This document shows, one piece after another, positions 25,209-36,400 of a stretch of 64,000 bases of DNA. Below the pieces are notes generated by a model. That model was given only the letters and a program-made list of their open reading frames with translations. It did not search any database and was not told the origin of the DNA. Numbering within the stretch: position 1 is the stretch's first letter; each line of letters opens with the position of its first letter. The DNA comes from Chlorops oryzae (taxonomy: Eukaryota > Arthropoda > Insecta > Diptera > Chloropidae). The stretch lies in contig CM035807.1 in NCBI GenBank assembly GCA_020466095.1, positions 20,559,985 through 20,623,984 of the forward strand, in the 5' to 3' direction. A program made the translations under genes and the position numbers.

Positions 25209-26764
25209 TTTGCGGAGAGGCGAAATCGTAACCAATGAGGTGCGAACTAGGTGTGAACTTTAACCAATACCTCGTCAAAGGGACGTGAAAATAAAGCTTT
25301 ATGTAAAACAAAGTGATTGACATATGGTCTAGGCGCTAGCCAGAAATTACTCACCGGACGCTAGCTAGCCGAAGCATTAACAAACTAGGAAGGCGCTAGC
25401 TAAGCCCAAGATATAAACTATTTAGCTAGCCCCGAGTTAGAAATTCCAGCCGGGCTATAATACATCGAAAAATTAACCAACTATATTTTGGGCTGAACTA
25501 GAGGATAGACTCCAATCTAGAAAGTCCATTTTCGCTCTAAAAAAGTAGAAATTGCTGTTGGTCCATTATCTTAATATTCCTTTGCGCCCACTTTAATTGA
25601 ACTACTCCGAATAAAGTTCAATTTCAAAAATTGCCATTTGCTCCACAGCTCCCTTTTATGAATTTCCGCGAAAAGGCTCTTACATTCCACATACGCTCAC
25701 GTACAGTCATTTCTCAATTAATCAACAAATGAAAAAGCTTCAAACAACTGGAAGAAGGCAGCAACCGAAAAAAAATTTACATGAATTTTCGCTTTGGGAT
25801 ATTGTAAGCCGACACGCCTGATACTTTTGGCAACGACCAAAAAAAAAAAAGAAAATAAGGAGAAGAGGGCTGAGAACCCGTAATAGGAATAGAAAGAATC
25901 ATGGAAGAGTTTTTTGTTCCTTTTTTTTTTGTTTCGTTCTGGCAGTGGAAAAAGCACTTCTAACTTGCTTTTTTCTTCAATGGCATTTTGCCATTTTTCA
26001 AAATTTCTGCTGACAGTCACCAATGAACAAGGCCCAAACCAAGCGCCTAAAATCTCTCCAAAAAAAAAAAAAAAAAGCAAAAAACTCCCGAACATAGCTG
26101 AACATTGCGGCATAAAGGAAGAACTTCTGCATGGGAATATAAGCGAAATGGATTTGATTTATAATGCGCACAAAGTCAGGTGATTTCTTCATTTTTTTCA
26201 TTTATTCCGTTTCCCTCCCACTCTCGCTCCCACTCCCACTCTCTAGAGCTATCGCTATCGACCTTTCACTCGCTCCCTTCATTCATTCGAGGAATTTTTT
26301 CTAATGTCGGTAAATTGAAACATGTTTCGAGATGAGATGAAGCACATTGGTACAGAACATTGCATAGGATTCATTTTTTAACGTTAGATTGATATTACAT
26401 TCGTTGTTCCATTGTTGGGGTTGAGAGTCGCTACAGCTACGGGGCGTCCATATTTGGAGGATGCGCCTAAATCTATTTAGTTTCATTTTTTTCGGATAGC
26501 CAAATGTTTTTTACAAATGAAAAAACGACCAAATTTTTGTGGTAGCGTTCCATTGGAAGTTGACAAAGCCTCAGTATTCAGAGCTTAGAGCATTTTTTAG
26601 ACGTACTTTTTTCAGGGCTATTTCATTTTGGCGGTGTTTTTTTTTTTTGGGAAGCCTGTTCGGCTCTGTTTCACATAAAACTAGAAAAAAATTCCAATAA
26701 TAATTCATATTCATTCGCTAGTGAAACTGCACACACAACGTGCACGATTTCTCTCACTCTCTCG

Positions 26765-26815
<51 letters not shown>

Positions 26816-27449
26816 TCCCTCTCTTTCTCATCAGAATATGCAGATTTGATTGCGAATTTGATGTAACGTAAAACTTTTCCCTTCCTAGTGACCATCTTTC
26901 TCTGTTCATTTTGTATCTTTTTTTTTGTTCTTTTAATATTTCGCATTCATCAATTTTAATGAGCATCATTTTCAGTTACGTTGACATACGTCCGTGGTAC
27001 CTTGATGAAGTTATGAATAAATAAAATCAAATTGAAATTTCGTACCCGATGACATTCGAAAAAATCAAAAATGTGGGAAAAAAATCTCTTTATGAACCAT
27101 CAGCTTGTAGTTTCAATGCATAAATATTTATGAAAGCTTCGCATTTTTATGGCAAAAAATTCTTTCGAATTATAATTAAAATTGGAATTTTTCGTGATTC
27201 CTTTTTTTTTTTTGTCGTCTTCTTTCTATTTGATAATTCTAATTCTAGTAAAATTCAGATTTTATTTGTGAACAATTTTTTTACTCAGACATTTCAATAG
27301 ATTTGGGGAAAATTGTATATTAAAGAATATGTATGTAGGTAAAAATATCCATACTTAGTTCTGGGAAATTTTGATCAATTCGTTTGTAAAATTGCGCCTA
27401 CGCAGTCCAAAAGATATCAAAATGAATAAGTGCTGGACAAAATATAATA
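25209..27449. other. non-coding
   Basis: No supported gene. It includes a cluster of GCTAGC/TAGCTAGC words at about 25327-25425 and a long CT run at 26749-26829 with CTCT interrupted by CTTT and CACT. Poly-A/T runs create the lysine- or phenylalanine-rich open frames near 25718-26201. Confidence 0.55.
26749..26829. repeat. (CT)n tract, GAGA-type
   Basis: About 80 bp of nearly pure CTCTCT. In flies such tracts can bind GAGA factor; a regulatory role here is inference. It gives an Arg/Glu repeat translation on the minus strand. Confidence 0.9.
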
Positions 27450-28523
27450 TTAGGTGTAGTAAAAAGAAATCCATTATTTTTGCATTACATTGAGGGCTTT
27501 ATTTAAGATAGTTAGAATGACCCGATTTAGGTCAAATATGCGCCGTTTTGTTCGATAACTTGTTGCCATTTTAAAGGTAATTTCATTATGCCTCTCTCAT
27601 AGAAGCCCTCGTTCCTATTAGCAAAAAATTGAGACAGTCGAATTTCAGAAGCCTCTCTTGAAGCGAATGTTTCACCAGCAAAATTGTTCGCCATGGACAG
27701 GAACAGATGGTAATCACTTGGTGCCAGGTCCGGACTATAAGGTGGATGCAGAAGAACCTCCCAACCAAACTTCCGGAGCTTCTGGCGAGTCACTATCGAT
27801 GTGTGTGGCCTGGCGTTGTCCTGATGGAAAACAATTCCTCTCCTATTGGCCAAAGCTGGCCGCTTATGGGCGATTGCTTCCTTCAGACGGTCCAATTGTT
27901 GACAGTAGAGTTCCGAGTTAAGAGTTTTGCCGTATGGGAGCAGATGGAAATTCGGTCTATGAGGTTTTTTTGCGTTAACTCGTGTGGCACCCATACATCG
28001 AGCTTCTTTGTGTATCCAGCCTTATTCAAATGGTTCCAAACGGTTTTTTGTGCAATTTTTAGCTCTTTTGCAATCGAAACAGTGCTAACATGACGGTCGG
28101 ACTCGATAATTTCCATGATTTTATCGACATTTTCGACAATTGGCCTTCCAGTGCGTGGTGCATCCTTGACATCGAAGTTACCGGAACGGAATCGACGAAA
28201 CCAAAATTGCGCATGATTGGCTGTTACAGTATCAGGTCCATAAACGCTATTCACATTTTCAGCCGCCTGGCTTGCGTTTTCTCCCTTATCGAAGAAAAAC
28301 TGTAAAATGTAGCGAATTTTCTCTTTGCTGATGTCCATCTTTGACAAGCTCTCAAACAAAACTGAATCAATCAATCAAAAAAGTGTCAAAAAAGCTTTTT
28401 TAGTAGGAACTGTCATCTTTCTAATGCCCCCTAGCGGAACACGATCGGACTTATACAACGCGAGATGCAGATAAATAACGCCATCTATTGGAAAAATGAT
28501 GGATTTCTTTTTACTACACCTAA
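27450..28523 (-). mobile_element. mariner element, internally deleted
   Basis: A 1,074-bp element with inverted ends starting ttaggtgtagtaaaaagaaa (25 bases identical, then one mismatch). It is flanked by TA on both sides (27448-27449, 28524-28525), as expected for Tc1/mariner. It carries a broken transposase on the minus strand. Full-length mariners are about 1.3 kb, so about 200 bp are missing. Ends and TA duplication are intact, so it could in principle be moved by a related active element. Confidence 0.95.
27527..28374 (-). pseudogene. mariner transposase remnant (mellifera subfamily)
   Basis: The N-terminal part (from 28374) shows the mariner helix-turn-helix region: FFFDKGENASQAA, then FRSGNFDVKDAPRTGRPI, KTVWNHLNKAGYTKKLDVWVP and TQKNLIDRISIC. 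The C-terminal part lies in another frame (27994-27527): LYCQQLDRLKEAI, HQDNARPH with the second catalytic Asp, and PYSPDLAPSDYHLF with the third Asp 34 residues on (D34D). It ends FYERGIMKLPLKWQQ. An internal deletion with frameshift near 27950-27960 removes roughly 60 codons, including the usual GDE(K/T)W block with the first catalytic Asp. The LYCQQLDRLK and MKLPLKWQQ words point to the mellifera subfamily. It cannot encode an active enzyme. Confidence 0.93.
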
Positions 28524-28626
28524 TATTATGAATCACATCTAAGTATAATAAATTTTTTTAATGTCTTGATTTCATATACACGCAGTACGAAAGCTCTGGT
28601 CTTAGGGAAAAAGTTAAATCCTTAAG

Positions 28627-29885
28627 GGGAAGTGGAAGTAGAAGTAGAAATGGAAGTGGGAGTGGAAGTAAAAGTGGAAGTGGAAGTGGAAGTAGAAGTG
28701 GAAGTGGAAGTATAAGTATAAGTATAAGTATAAGTATAAGTATAAGTATAAGTATAAGTATAAGTATAAGTATAAGTATAAGTAAGTATAAGTATAAGTA
28801 TAAGTATAAGTATAAGTATAAGTATAAGTATAAGTATAAGTATAGTAAAGTATAAGTATAAGTATAAGTATAAGTATAAGTATAAGTATAAGTATAAGTA
28901 TAAGTATAAGTATAAGTATAAGTATAAGTATAAGTATAAGTATAAGTATAAGTATAAGTATAAGTATAAGTATAAGTATAAGTATAAGTATAAGTATAAG
29001 TATAAGTATAAGTATAAGTATAAGTATAAGTATAAGTATAAGTATAAGTATAAGTATAAGTATAAGTATAAGTATAAGTATAAGTATAAGTATAAGTATA
29101 AGTATAAGTATAAGTATAAGTATAAGTATAAGTATAAGTATAAGTATAAGTATAAGTATAAGTATAAGTATAAGTATAAGTATAAGTATAAGTATAAGTA
29201 TAAGTATAAGTATAAGTATAAGTATAGTGTATAGTGTATAGTGTATAGTGTATAGTGTATAGTGTATAATATATAGTGTATAGTGTATAGCGTATAGTGT
29301 AAGTGTAAGTTTAATTTTAAATTAATGTTTATATTTTCATTTTAAGCTTAAGTTTAAGCCTTACATTCAGTTTATGTTTAATTTAAGGTTTAAGTTTAAG
29401 TTAAGATTTCAGGATTAGGTTTAAGCTTAAGTTTAAATTTTATTTTTAGGTTTAGTTTCGGTTTCAGTTTAGGTTCAGGTTTAAGTTGAAGTTCAAGTTT
29501 AAGGTTACGCCCTATATTAAGTTTAAAATTAAATTGAGGTTTAGGTTAATGTTTAAGTTTAATTTTAAGCTTAAGTTTAACATTCAGTTTAAGTTTAAGT
29601 TTAGATTAAAGGTTAGAGTTAAAGTTTAAATTTTAGTTTTAGTTTCGGTTAAAGTTTAGATTTGTGGTTTATGATTAAGTTTAAGATTATGTTGATGTTC
29701 AGGTTCAGATTAACGTTTTAATTTGAGTTTCATTTAAAGTTAGGGTTAAGGGTTAGGTGTAAATTATATTTTAAGCTTAGGTTTAAGTTTAAGTTCAAGT
29801 TTAAACTCAAGTTTAAGTTTAGGTTAAGGTTTAAGTATAACTGAATATTAAGGTTGAAGTTTACGCTTACGTTTAAGCTTAAGTT
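28627..29885 (+). repeat. graded composite satellite (AGTGGA, AGTATA, TAGTGTA, AGTTTA)
   Basis: Four zones in order. At 28627-28708: AGTGGA/AGTAGA hexamers, imperfect. At 28709-29226: (AGTATA)n, about 86 nearly perfect copies with small slips near 28783 and 28844. At 29224-29300: TAGTGTA heptamers with changes (aatatat, agcgtat). At 29301-29885: degenerate hexamers of the AGTTTA/AGCTTA/GGTTTA type. Every zone keeps the AGT(N)TA core, so each could have grown out of its neighbour. It starts about 100 bp after the mariner. Confidence 0.93.
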
Positions 29886-30052
29886 GGTTAATCAATTTCG
29901 ATAGGCAATATTTTCCATCTTTCGAGCATATGTACCTATCTACAAATTTTATTTGTATTACTACAGTGCACTCTTTAATGTGGACTGCTACGGGACAAAT
30001 CGGTATAAATTTAATAGGCACAGTTCAAGGTACCTATTTTGTATGACTTTTA

Positions 30053-30468
30053 GGGTGGTAGTTACCAAAAAGTGTAAGCTAAGGCTAAATCTTAATCTTT
30101 CGAAGTAAAAGTGGTAGTTACCAAGTCAAATTAAACCGGTTTTTAGTGAATTCGATATTCGAAAATGTGCTGCCACATTTTTAAATTTAAGCCCAAAAAC
30201 ATATGGTTTTTGCTATTTTCGAACGCTCTTTCAAACTAGCAGGCCGATGGAAAAACGTTAGAATTTGAACAAAATATTTTTTTTTTTTTTTGAATTTTTT
30301 TAAACATATGTTTTTGGTTTAACTTTCTCTGCTCTCTTCGAACATTTTCATTCTTAAAATTTATGACTGCTTCGATGGGGTAATAAACCAGGTTTAATTA
30401 ATTTGGTAACTACGAAAATTTAAGCAAAAGCTAAGAATTTACTTAAACTGGGCTGGTAACTACCACCC
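30053..30468. mobile_element. PIF/Harbinger-type MITE in TTA
   Basis: Left end gggtggtagttacca; the right end is its perfect reverse complement. Flanked by TTA (30050-30052 and 30469-30471), the 3-bp TWA target of PIF/Harbinger elements. A second, inner inverted repeat (gtagttaccaa..taattaaacc type) lies about 65 bp in. Length 416 bp, non-coding. Confidence 0.82.
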
Positions 30469-30471
30469 TTA

Positions 30472-32826
30472 ATGGAAGATCGTATGACGCGGTACCGAAT
30501 CGAAAAAGGGAAAAACGAAGCGAATTTCTCAAAAACATCCAAAATTTGGTTCGCAGCCATATCGTCGTCTAACCTAGACTTTAGAATCGATACCATTCGA
30601 AGTGAAGCAAAATTGATAATTAAAAAATTGGTTTTGAGTGAAGAAAGAAAGTTTAAAGAGCATCTTTTGAAGGAGTATAAAAGAATCCACCATTTCTTAT
30701 CCATCTCATGATTTCCATGAAAATCCTTGAAGTCCCATACTTTTTCCAATCAATTACCTTTTTTTCTCCATCACAGAATAGCCACCAACTTGCACTCATA
30801 TCGAAAAAAACCTGCATTCCTAGAAATCGTGCGTCTTCCTTCATCTCCATTCTTCTTTTTTTTTTATGTCAGACTCTTTATGCAAAAAACTCAAAGTGAA
30901 GATTTGGCACTCCTCACAAAACAAAAAAAAAAAAAAGGAAAATAGAAAGGAGCGATTTTTTTGTATTCCTCGGCTTGTACTGCAAGTCCTTCTGGCATTT
31001 TTCATGTTGCCATTTGTTGTCAACGTGAAAATTTCATTGTTCGTCAAAAAGAAAAGAGGAAGCGTCAGATTTTTTATTCTTCTCTTTTTTTTTTGTTGTG
31101 TTTCGGTTGCGTATACCTTTTTTGTTGCTGTTGCTGTTGTTGTTGTTGTTGTTGCTGTTGGCCAAAGTGGTTTTTCACTTGCTTTACCGCTAAAAAGCGC
31201 AATTTACAGTGAAAATAAAGAATTGCAATAATGAACTGAATGTATGGAAGGCGCTAAGCCGAGATTGCATTGCTAAACATGGAAACATATTCACGCAGAA
31301 AAGAAAAAAAAATAAAAGAAAGTGCAGAGAGAAAGGAAGATAGATAAAAAAAAACCTGGACAAAGCGACCTCCATATTTTTAATCACTTAAGAGTTCCTG
31401 CTGAATTTTTTCTAATGGCGCTAAAATGCGTGGAAAAGTGATTGTCGCATTTACCGGAATTGTTGTCTCTCTCTCTTTCTCTGCCTATCAGTCAGTCTCT
31501 CTCGTCTCGTTGCAACCGGCTTAGCACGTCACACGCAACTAAATGAGAGTACTTATGTTAAGCACCCAGCATCCACGCCTACGTACAATGGGAATACGTC
31601 AGCATAGTTAATGCCGCTGACATACACTCGAGAGCCAGCGAGGATGTCATTTTCATTAAAGCAAAAGAGAACGAGATAGAGAATAGAAGAGACGTTCAAA
31701 GCTTAAAATGGCTTTTAACTTAATTGAGCTACGCTTGGGTATTCACACTACTCGAAAGACGGGAGATGTGTACCTTGAAGATTTAATTTTTCCCTCCTCT
31801 TTTGTTGTTGTTGTAGTTTTTTCGTTCAAAACTTTTGCACATCGTCATCTCTTCACTATAATTATACGCCCATTTAACACATGCTCAATACCTGAAACCG
31901 AATGAATGAGCGAATGAATGAATGAATGACATTTGCATGTGCGTCTGTACTCACTACGTCTTTGCCTTTTTCATTTACAGACTTTCTTCCTCAATGAAAC
32001 GAGGACGAAAGAAAAGCAAAGCAAAGAAGAAAAAAAAAAGCACAACAGAGTCACAAGTTTGATTGTTCGCCGCCCAACCTTTCCAATCGGCATCGCGTAG
32101 CCCAGCTGCTATGTTATACGCATTTTCTATTATTAATTTTTGCAAAAGAACGTTTTAAAAAAAAAAGCCATCCTCTTTTACCCAAAAAAAAGGGCTTCGC
32201 AATCCACTGAAAAGCGCAAGTAATCAAAGTCCTTCTTTGTTCCTCGATGCCACATTTGCTCGGGCATCAATCAAAGCGCCTCGAAATGAAATCGCCCATT
32301 CTATAGCTTCTTTTCTTTATATACATATAAACATAAATATATTCATATGTATGTATATTTCTTGTACCTCTTTCGATGAGCTTCCATTACCTTTTCTACA
32401 ATTCATTTGTACCAGTTCTGGCGTATAAAGTACTCTTTGTGTCCCCTTTACGGATGAGGAGGATTTATCCTTGTTTGCTTTTATTGCACGTGCCTGAAAG
32501 GAGTCAATCTTTTGTATTCAAAAAATAAATATGTGCTTTCGATTTTTTAAGTGCGGGTGGTATGCAAAGCATTTATATGTGTACCTATGTTTTCTTTTGT
32601 CAAAGCGCAGATGGTATTTGAGAGAAAAGTTATGATTTTTTGAAAAAGACGAAATGAGTTCTCTACGGAAAAAAATTTTTTCAGTTCGTTGTCATAACTG
32701 GGGACCCAAAATATATCTTAAAGAAGCAAAGATTATTCTTTTACTTAGTTCAAAAAACATGATCACTGGTACTCCCCAGCGCAAGAAGTTCCATAGCCAG
32801 ACAATTTAAAGCGACATAACGTAACA
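30472..32826. other. non-coding
   Basis: No supported gene. It includes a GTTGTT/GCTGTT-rich run near 31113-31160, CT-rich DNA near 31467-31505 and (GAAT)n near 31901-31928. Several short frames on both strands cross homopolymers and look spurious. Confidence 0.55.
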
Positions 32827-33159
32827 AAACATAATATAATATAACATAACATAACATAACATAACACAACACAACACAACACAACAAACACAAACAACAC
32901 AACACAACAAACAACAACAAACAACACAACAAACATAACATAACATAACATAACATAACATAACATAACATAACATAACATAACATAACATAACATAACA
33001 TAACATAACATAACATAACATAACATACATAACATAACATAACATAACATAACATAACATAACATAACATAACATAACATAACATAACATAACATAACAT
33101 AACATAACATAACATAACATAACATAACATAACATAACATAACATAACATAACATAATA
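32827..33159. repeat. (CATAA)n microsatellite with a CACAA sub-block
   Basis: 333 bp of CATAA pentamers with a distal block of CACAA/CAAACAA variants at about 32866-32935. In the minus-strand sense it begins right after the 3' end of an RTE-like LINE fragment (33160-33405), i.e. in the position of a LINE tail. All minus frames are open for the same trivial reason as in the larger array. Confidence 0.95.
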
Positions 33160-33405
33160 TTTGACAGGTTAGTCAAAAAAAATGTTTAAAGTGTTCCGGC
33201 CTATCCCGGGGTCCGCAAAATGCGTTCAGTTCCTCCATTTTGTTTTGTCGGTTGCATCATCCGAGGTAATTGTATTTTTAGCGTGCAGTCATTGTTTGCC
33301 AAGCTTTCCTCATTTGCTTTCATGACATGCCTATACCAGCGTGGCTTTATTTCCCGCAATTTTCCAATAATTGAAGCAACTCCATAGCGGCTAGAAATGT
33401 CCACG
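33160..33405 (-). pseudogene. RTE-like LINE 3' fragment (reverse transcriptase C-terminus)
   Basis: A minus-strand frame reads RYGVASIIGKLREIKPRWYR then HVMKANEESLAN, the C-terminal signature of RTE-type non-LTR ORFs (K-LRE--LRWYGHV). It continues degenerate to cattttgcggaccccgggat and aggccggaacactt, which match the 3' end of the second fragment near 48690-48715. The copy is 5'-truncated, as usual for LINEs. It ends in the CATAA array. Confidence 0.75.
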
Positions 33406-36400
33406 TTTGGAACATGATCAAGACGAGCCCGGATATCCAGCGAAGCATCGTGCTTCAATAACACTAAATCTTCTTTCTACTACTTTCGTTGCTCCTTCAG
33501 AACAACGTATTGAATTGATAAACGTGCTATTCTATTCAAGCAATTTGCGCCTAGCCTTACTTATCCTCTATATAATCTATTGCTTAAATGCTGCACTAAA
33601 CAAAAAGTCCTCAATTAGAAAAAAAAAAAGTTTAAAAAAATACTCACATTTCATTCATTATCGAAATGATTCAATTAATTACTTAGCAATGCATTCATTT
33701 TCAAAATTGATCTTATCTGTAGAATGTCCAATCAATGAAATTAATTGAGTAAATACCTTTCACGACACGAAATTAAATTTCAAAACTCACTCTCACACAC
33801 TCCAACACTCCGGAGGACATAGAATGCTATTCGATATTTGAATGACATCAAACATTTCAGTTTAGCTGAACCCCCAAATAACAAGAGGGAGAACCAAGCA
33901 CAGTTGCAATGTATTCCAAAATTAAATTCATTACTACTCTTGTCAGTCCTGGTAGATTACGTTGCAATGAGGCCCACACCTTGACTTTCTAACCGAATCA
34001 ACTCCATGTCACCTTCATCAGCTAACCACAAGAATTATAACAATTTTACACGTTATTGTGGCAAAAGGCATTTAACCAAGCTCAGCCAAACCCCGGAGAG
34101 AACACCAATGCAAGCGGATACCCGAGTGCATACGATTTTTCGCAACATATGTCGTTGCTCTGCTTATCGCCGAACCGAGTTACGAGCATCGAAGGATATT
34201 TTAAAACAACATGACGCCCACGCAATCAAATGATTCTGAGTCATTAGATTCTTTTTAGGAAAAAAAACAAAAAAAAACTTGTTGCAAGGATTTGGGGTGC
34301 AGTACACAAATGGAATATTGAAGTTTATTATACATAATATCTTGGCTACTCAGCAGACACTTTACCTTTGGGCTCTTTAAACAATCACAATGAAATATCC
34401 CTTCGGGGCTGGTAGCGTTCATCGTAAGACTTATCGCATCGTTCAATTCCGAATGACAGAAGTAAGAATGACGGCAGCTTGGATTAAAAGCGTTTTAATC
34501 TTTCTGCTGTACGAATGTGCATCCTATGATTTCCGTTTTCACCCCCCTGAATGTGCGAGCGAATGGAACGATTATCACCCTTAAATGGTACTTCAGTAAA
34601 GAACAATACCTCTTGGCTGGTATTTCAGTGCGAGCCGCGGGAGAATGGTTTGAGGTGCCAAGAGTAGAACTTAACTGATTAATTATTGAACTCCTTTTCA
34701 TCACCTCAGAAGAATTTGATCAACAGGAACGAAAGGAGTTTTGGTGAACTCAAAGGTGAGGAAAATATCAATTAGAATATCTGTCTCCTTCAAGGAACAA
34801 CAATAGTGGACTAGTGGAATCATTACGACTGAGGATCGTTTCTAAGGTTGATAGAAATCTTAACTGTCAAACTCGAAAGTTTTATAGACGAAACATGTTA
34901 AAACAGCAAAAAATTTTACAAAGGTGTTAAAGTAAACAATTTACTCCTTCAGTCTTATCCGCGATTCAAAGCTGGAATTGAAATGGTAATACCTGAATGT
35001 CCCATAAAAACCATCAAAAAAACATACAACCAACAAAAAACACTTCCCCTCTTAAGTCTCGAAAAAATTGAAGTCCCCATCATTTTCCCTCCATTCAAAT
35101 ACTTTAAATCAAACCACCTCAAATCACTAATGATCAATCCTCATAAAAGTCTCAAAATCTTTCACTTTGATATCGAAAAGATTCACTCACATTAAATGAA
35201 ACGTTCAAAACGTGCACGTTGGTGTCGATTAAACAAGAACACCCAGGTCCAGTCCAGCCAGTCACCGAAGAGTAGAGCTTCAACAGAACAGTGAACCTGC
35301 TGTGCACATCATAAACATTTCAGACACAAATCAGTACCACTAATGGTTCCAAGAAAAACAACACAATTACCCCATTACACAGCAAACAGACAGACCGACG
35401 GACGGACAGACAGACTGACGGAAGCGCACAACGATTTCCACCAACCACCAACAGTGCAAACAACACGTACAGCATTACCCACCGGAAAATCGTTTTTGGC
35501 AAGAAAAGCACTGCCAGTAAATACCAAGTACCTTCAACGCAACGAAACAGAAACAACTCGAGGGGAAAGATGATAAAAGCGAAGGGACCAACGAAGTACG
35601 ACACTGAGCGCTTGAATGTTGATGTCCGTTGGCAACCCTTAAAGAGCACATAATTGGTCTGTAATCTATTTTTGACAGATTGAATTTCGCTTTTTATCTT
35701 GATTTTTGTTTTGACTGACTCGGTTCGGTATATAATTGGGTTGTAACTTCCTCACTCACTCGCTGGAGTGGAGTGGTATGTTTGGGTGTTTTGGGTTTTC
35801 ATTTGAAGTGCTGGCAATGGTCGGAAGGATGTTCCGTCTCTACTGTTAAATTTTCTTCTCCTTATAAGTTTTTTCTCTTTTATATTTTGCTTATCTCCGA
35901 GGGGGATTTTGCACCCGATAAGTGGAGTATTAATGGAAGTGCATGTCATCAGTTAAATGTCAGTTTATGCGGTTAAAAATTGGTAATTTTAAACCAACCA
36001 AGATTGAATGATAAATTTGCTTTCTAAACGAAAGCTGCTGGCATTTTCTTCCATAAATTCTTGCCTTTTTCTTTTATTTTCTTTTATTTTTTCCGATTTA
36101 TTTTACAAATTTAGACACCAGCTTTATCGAAGTAAGTAGCTTAAAGGACTCAAGTCAAATTTCTTTTGAGATTGTTTTTTGTTTTTTTTTTTTTTGCTCT
36201 TCTTCTGGATAATCGAGATTTTGATTGATTGTCATACGAGAGGCCCAAATTAAGTTGATTCATAAAGCAGACAATGTTGTCATAGAAATCTGTCAAATCG
36301 CTTTTGACGTGTCTTTAATTCTTGTATTCAAGTGCTTTTTTTTTAATTTCACACTCGGATTGCTTCAAATTAGCTTTTGCTCTTTTGAAACGTTTATTTA

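Noticed and set aside
27658..28093. Plus-strand frames of 87-128 codons over the mariner
   Set aside because: Antisense of the transposase remnant.
29301..29885. Telomere-like TTAGG repeats
   Set aside because: Occasional TTAGG words are part of degenerate AGTTTA hexamers; flies lack TTAGG telomeres and there is no regular array.
32750..33176. Open frames of 114-137 codons with the same repeats
   Set aside because: Again the CATAA array; only the adjacent LINE fragment has real protein similarity.
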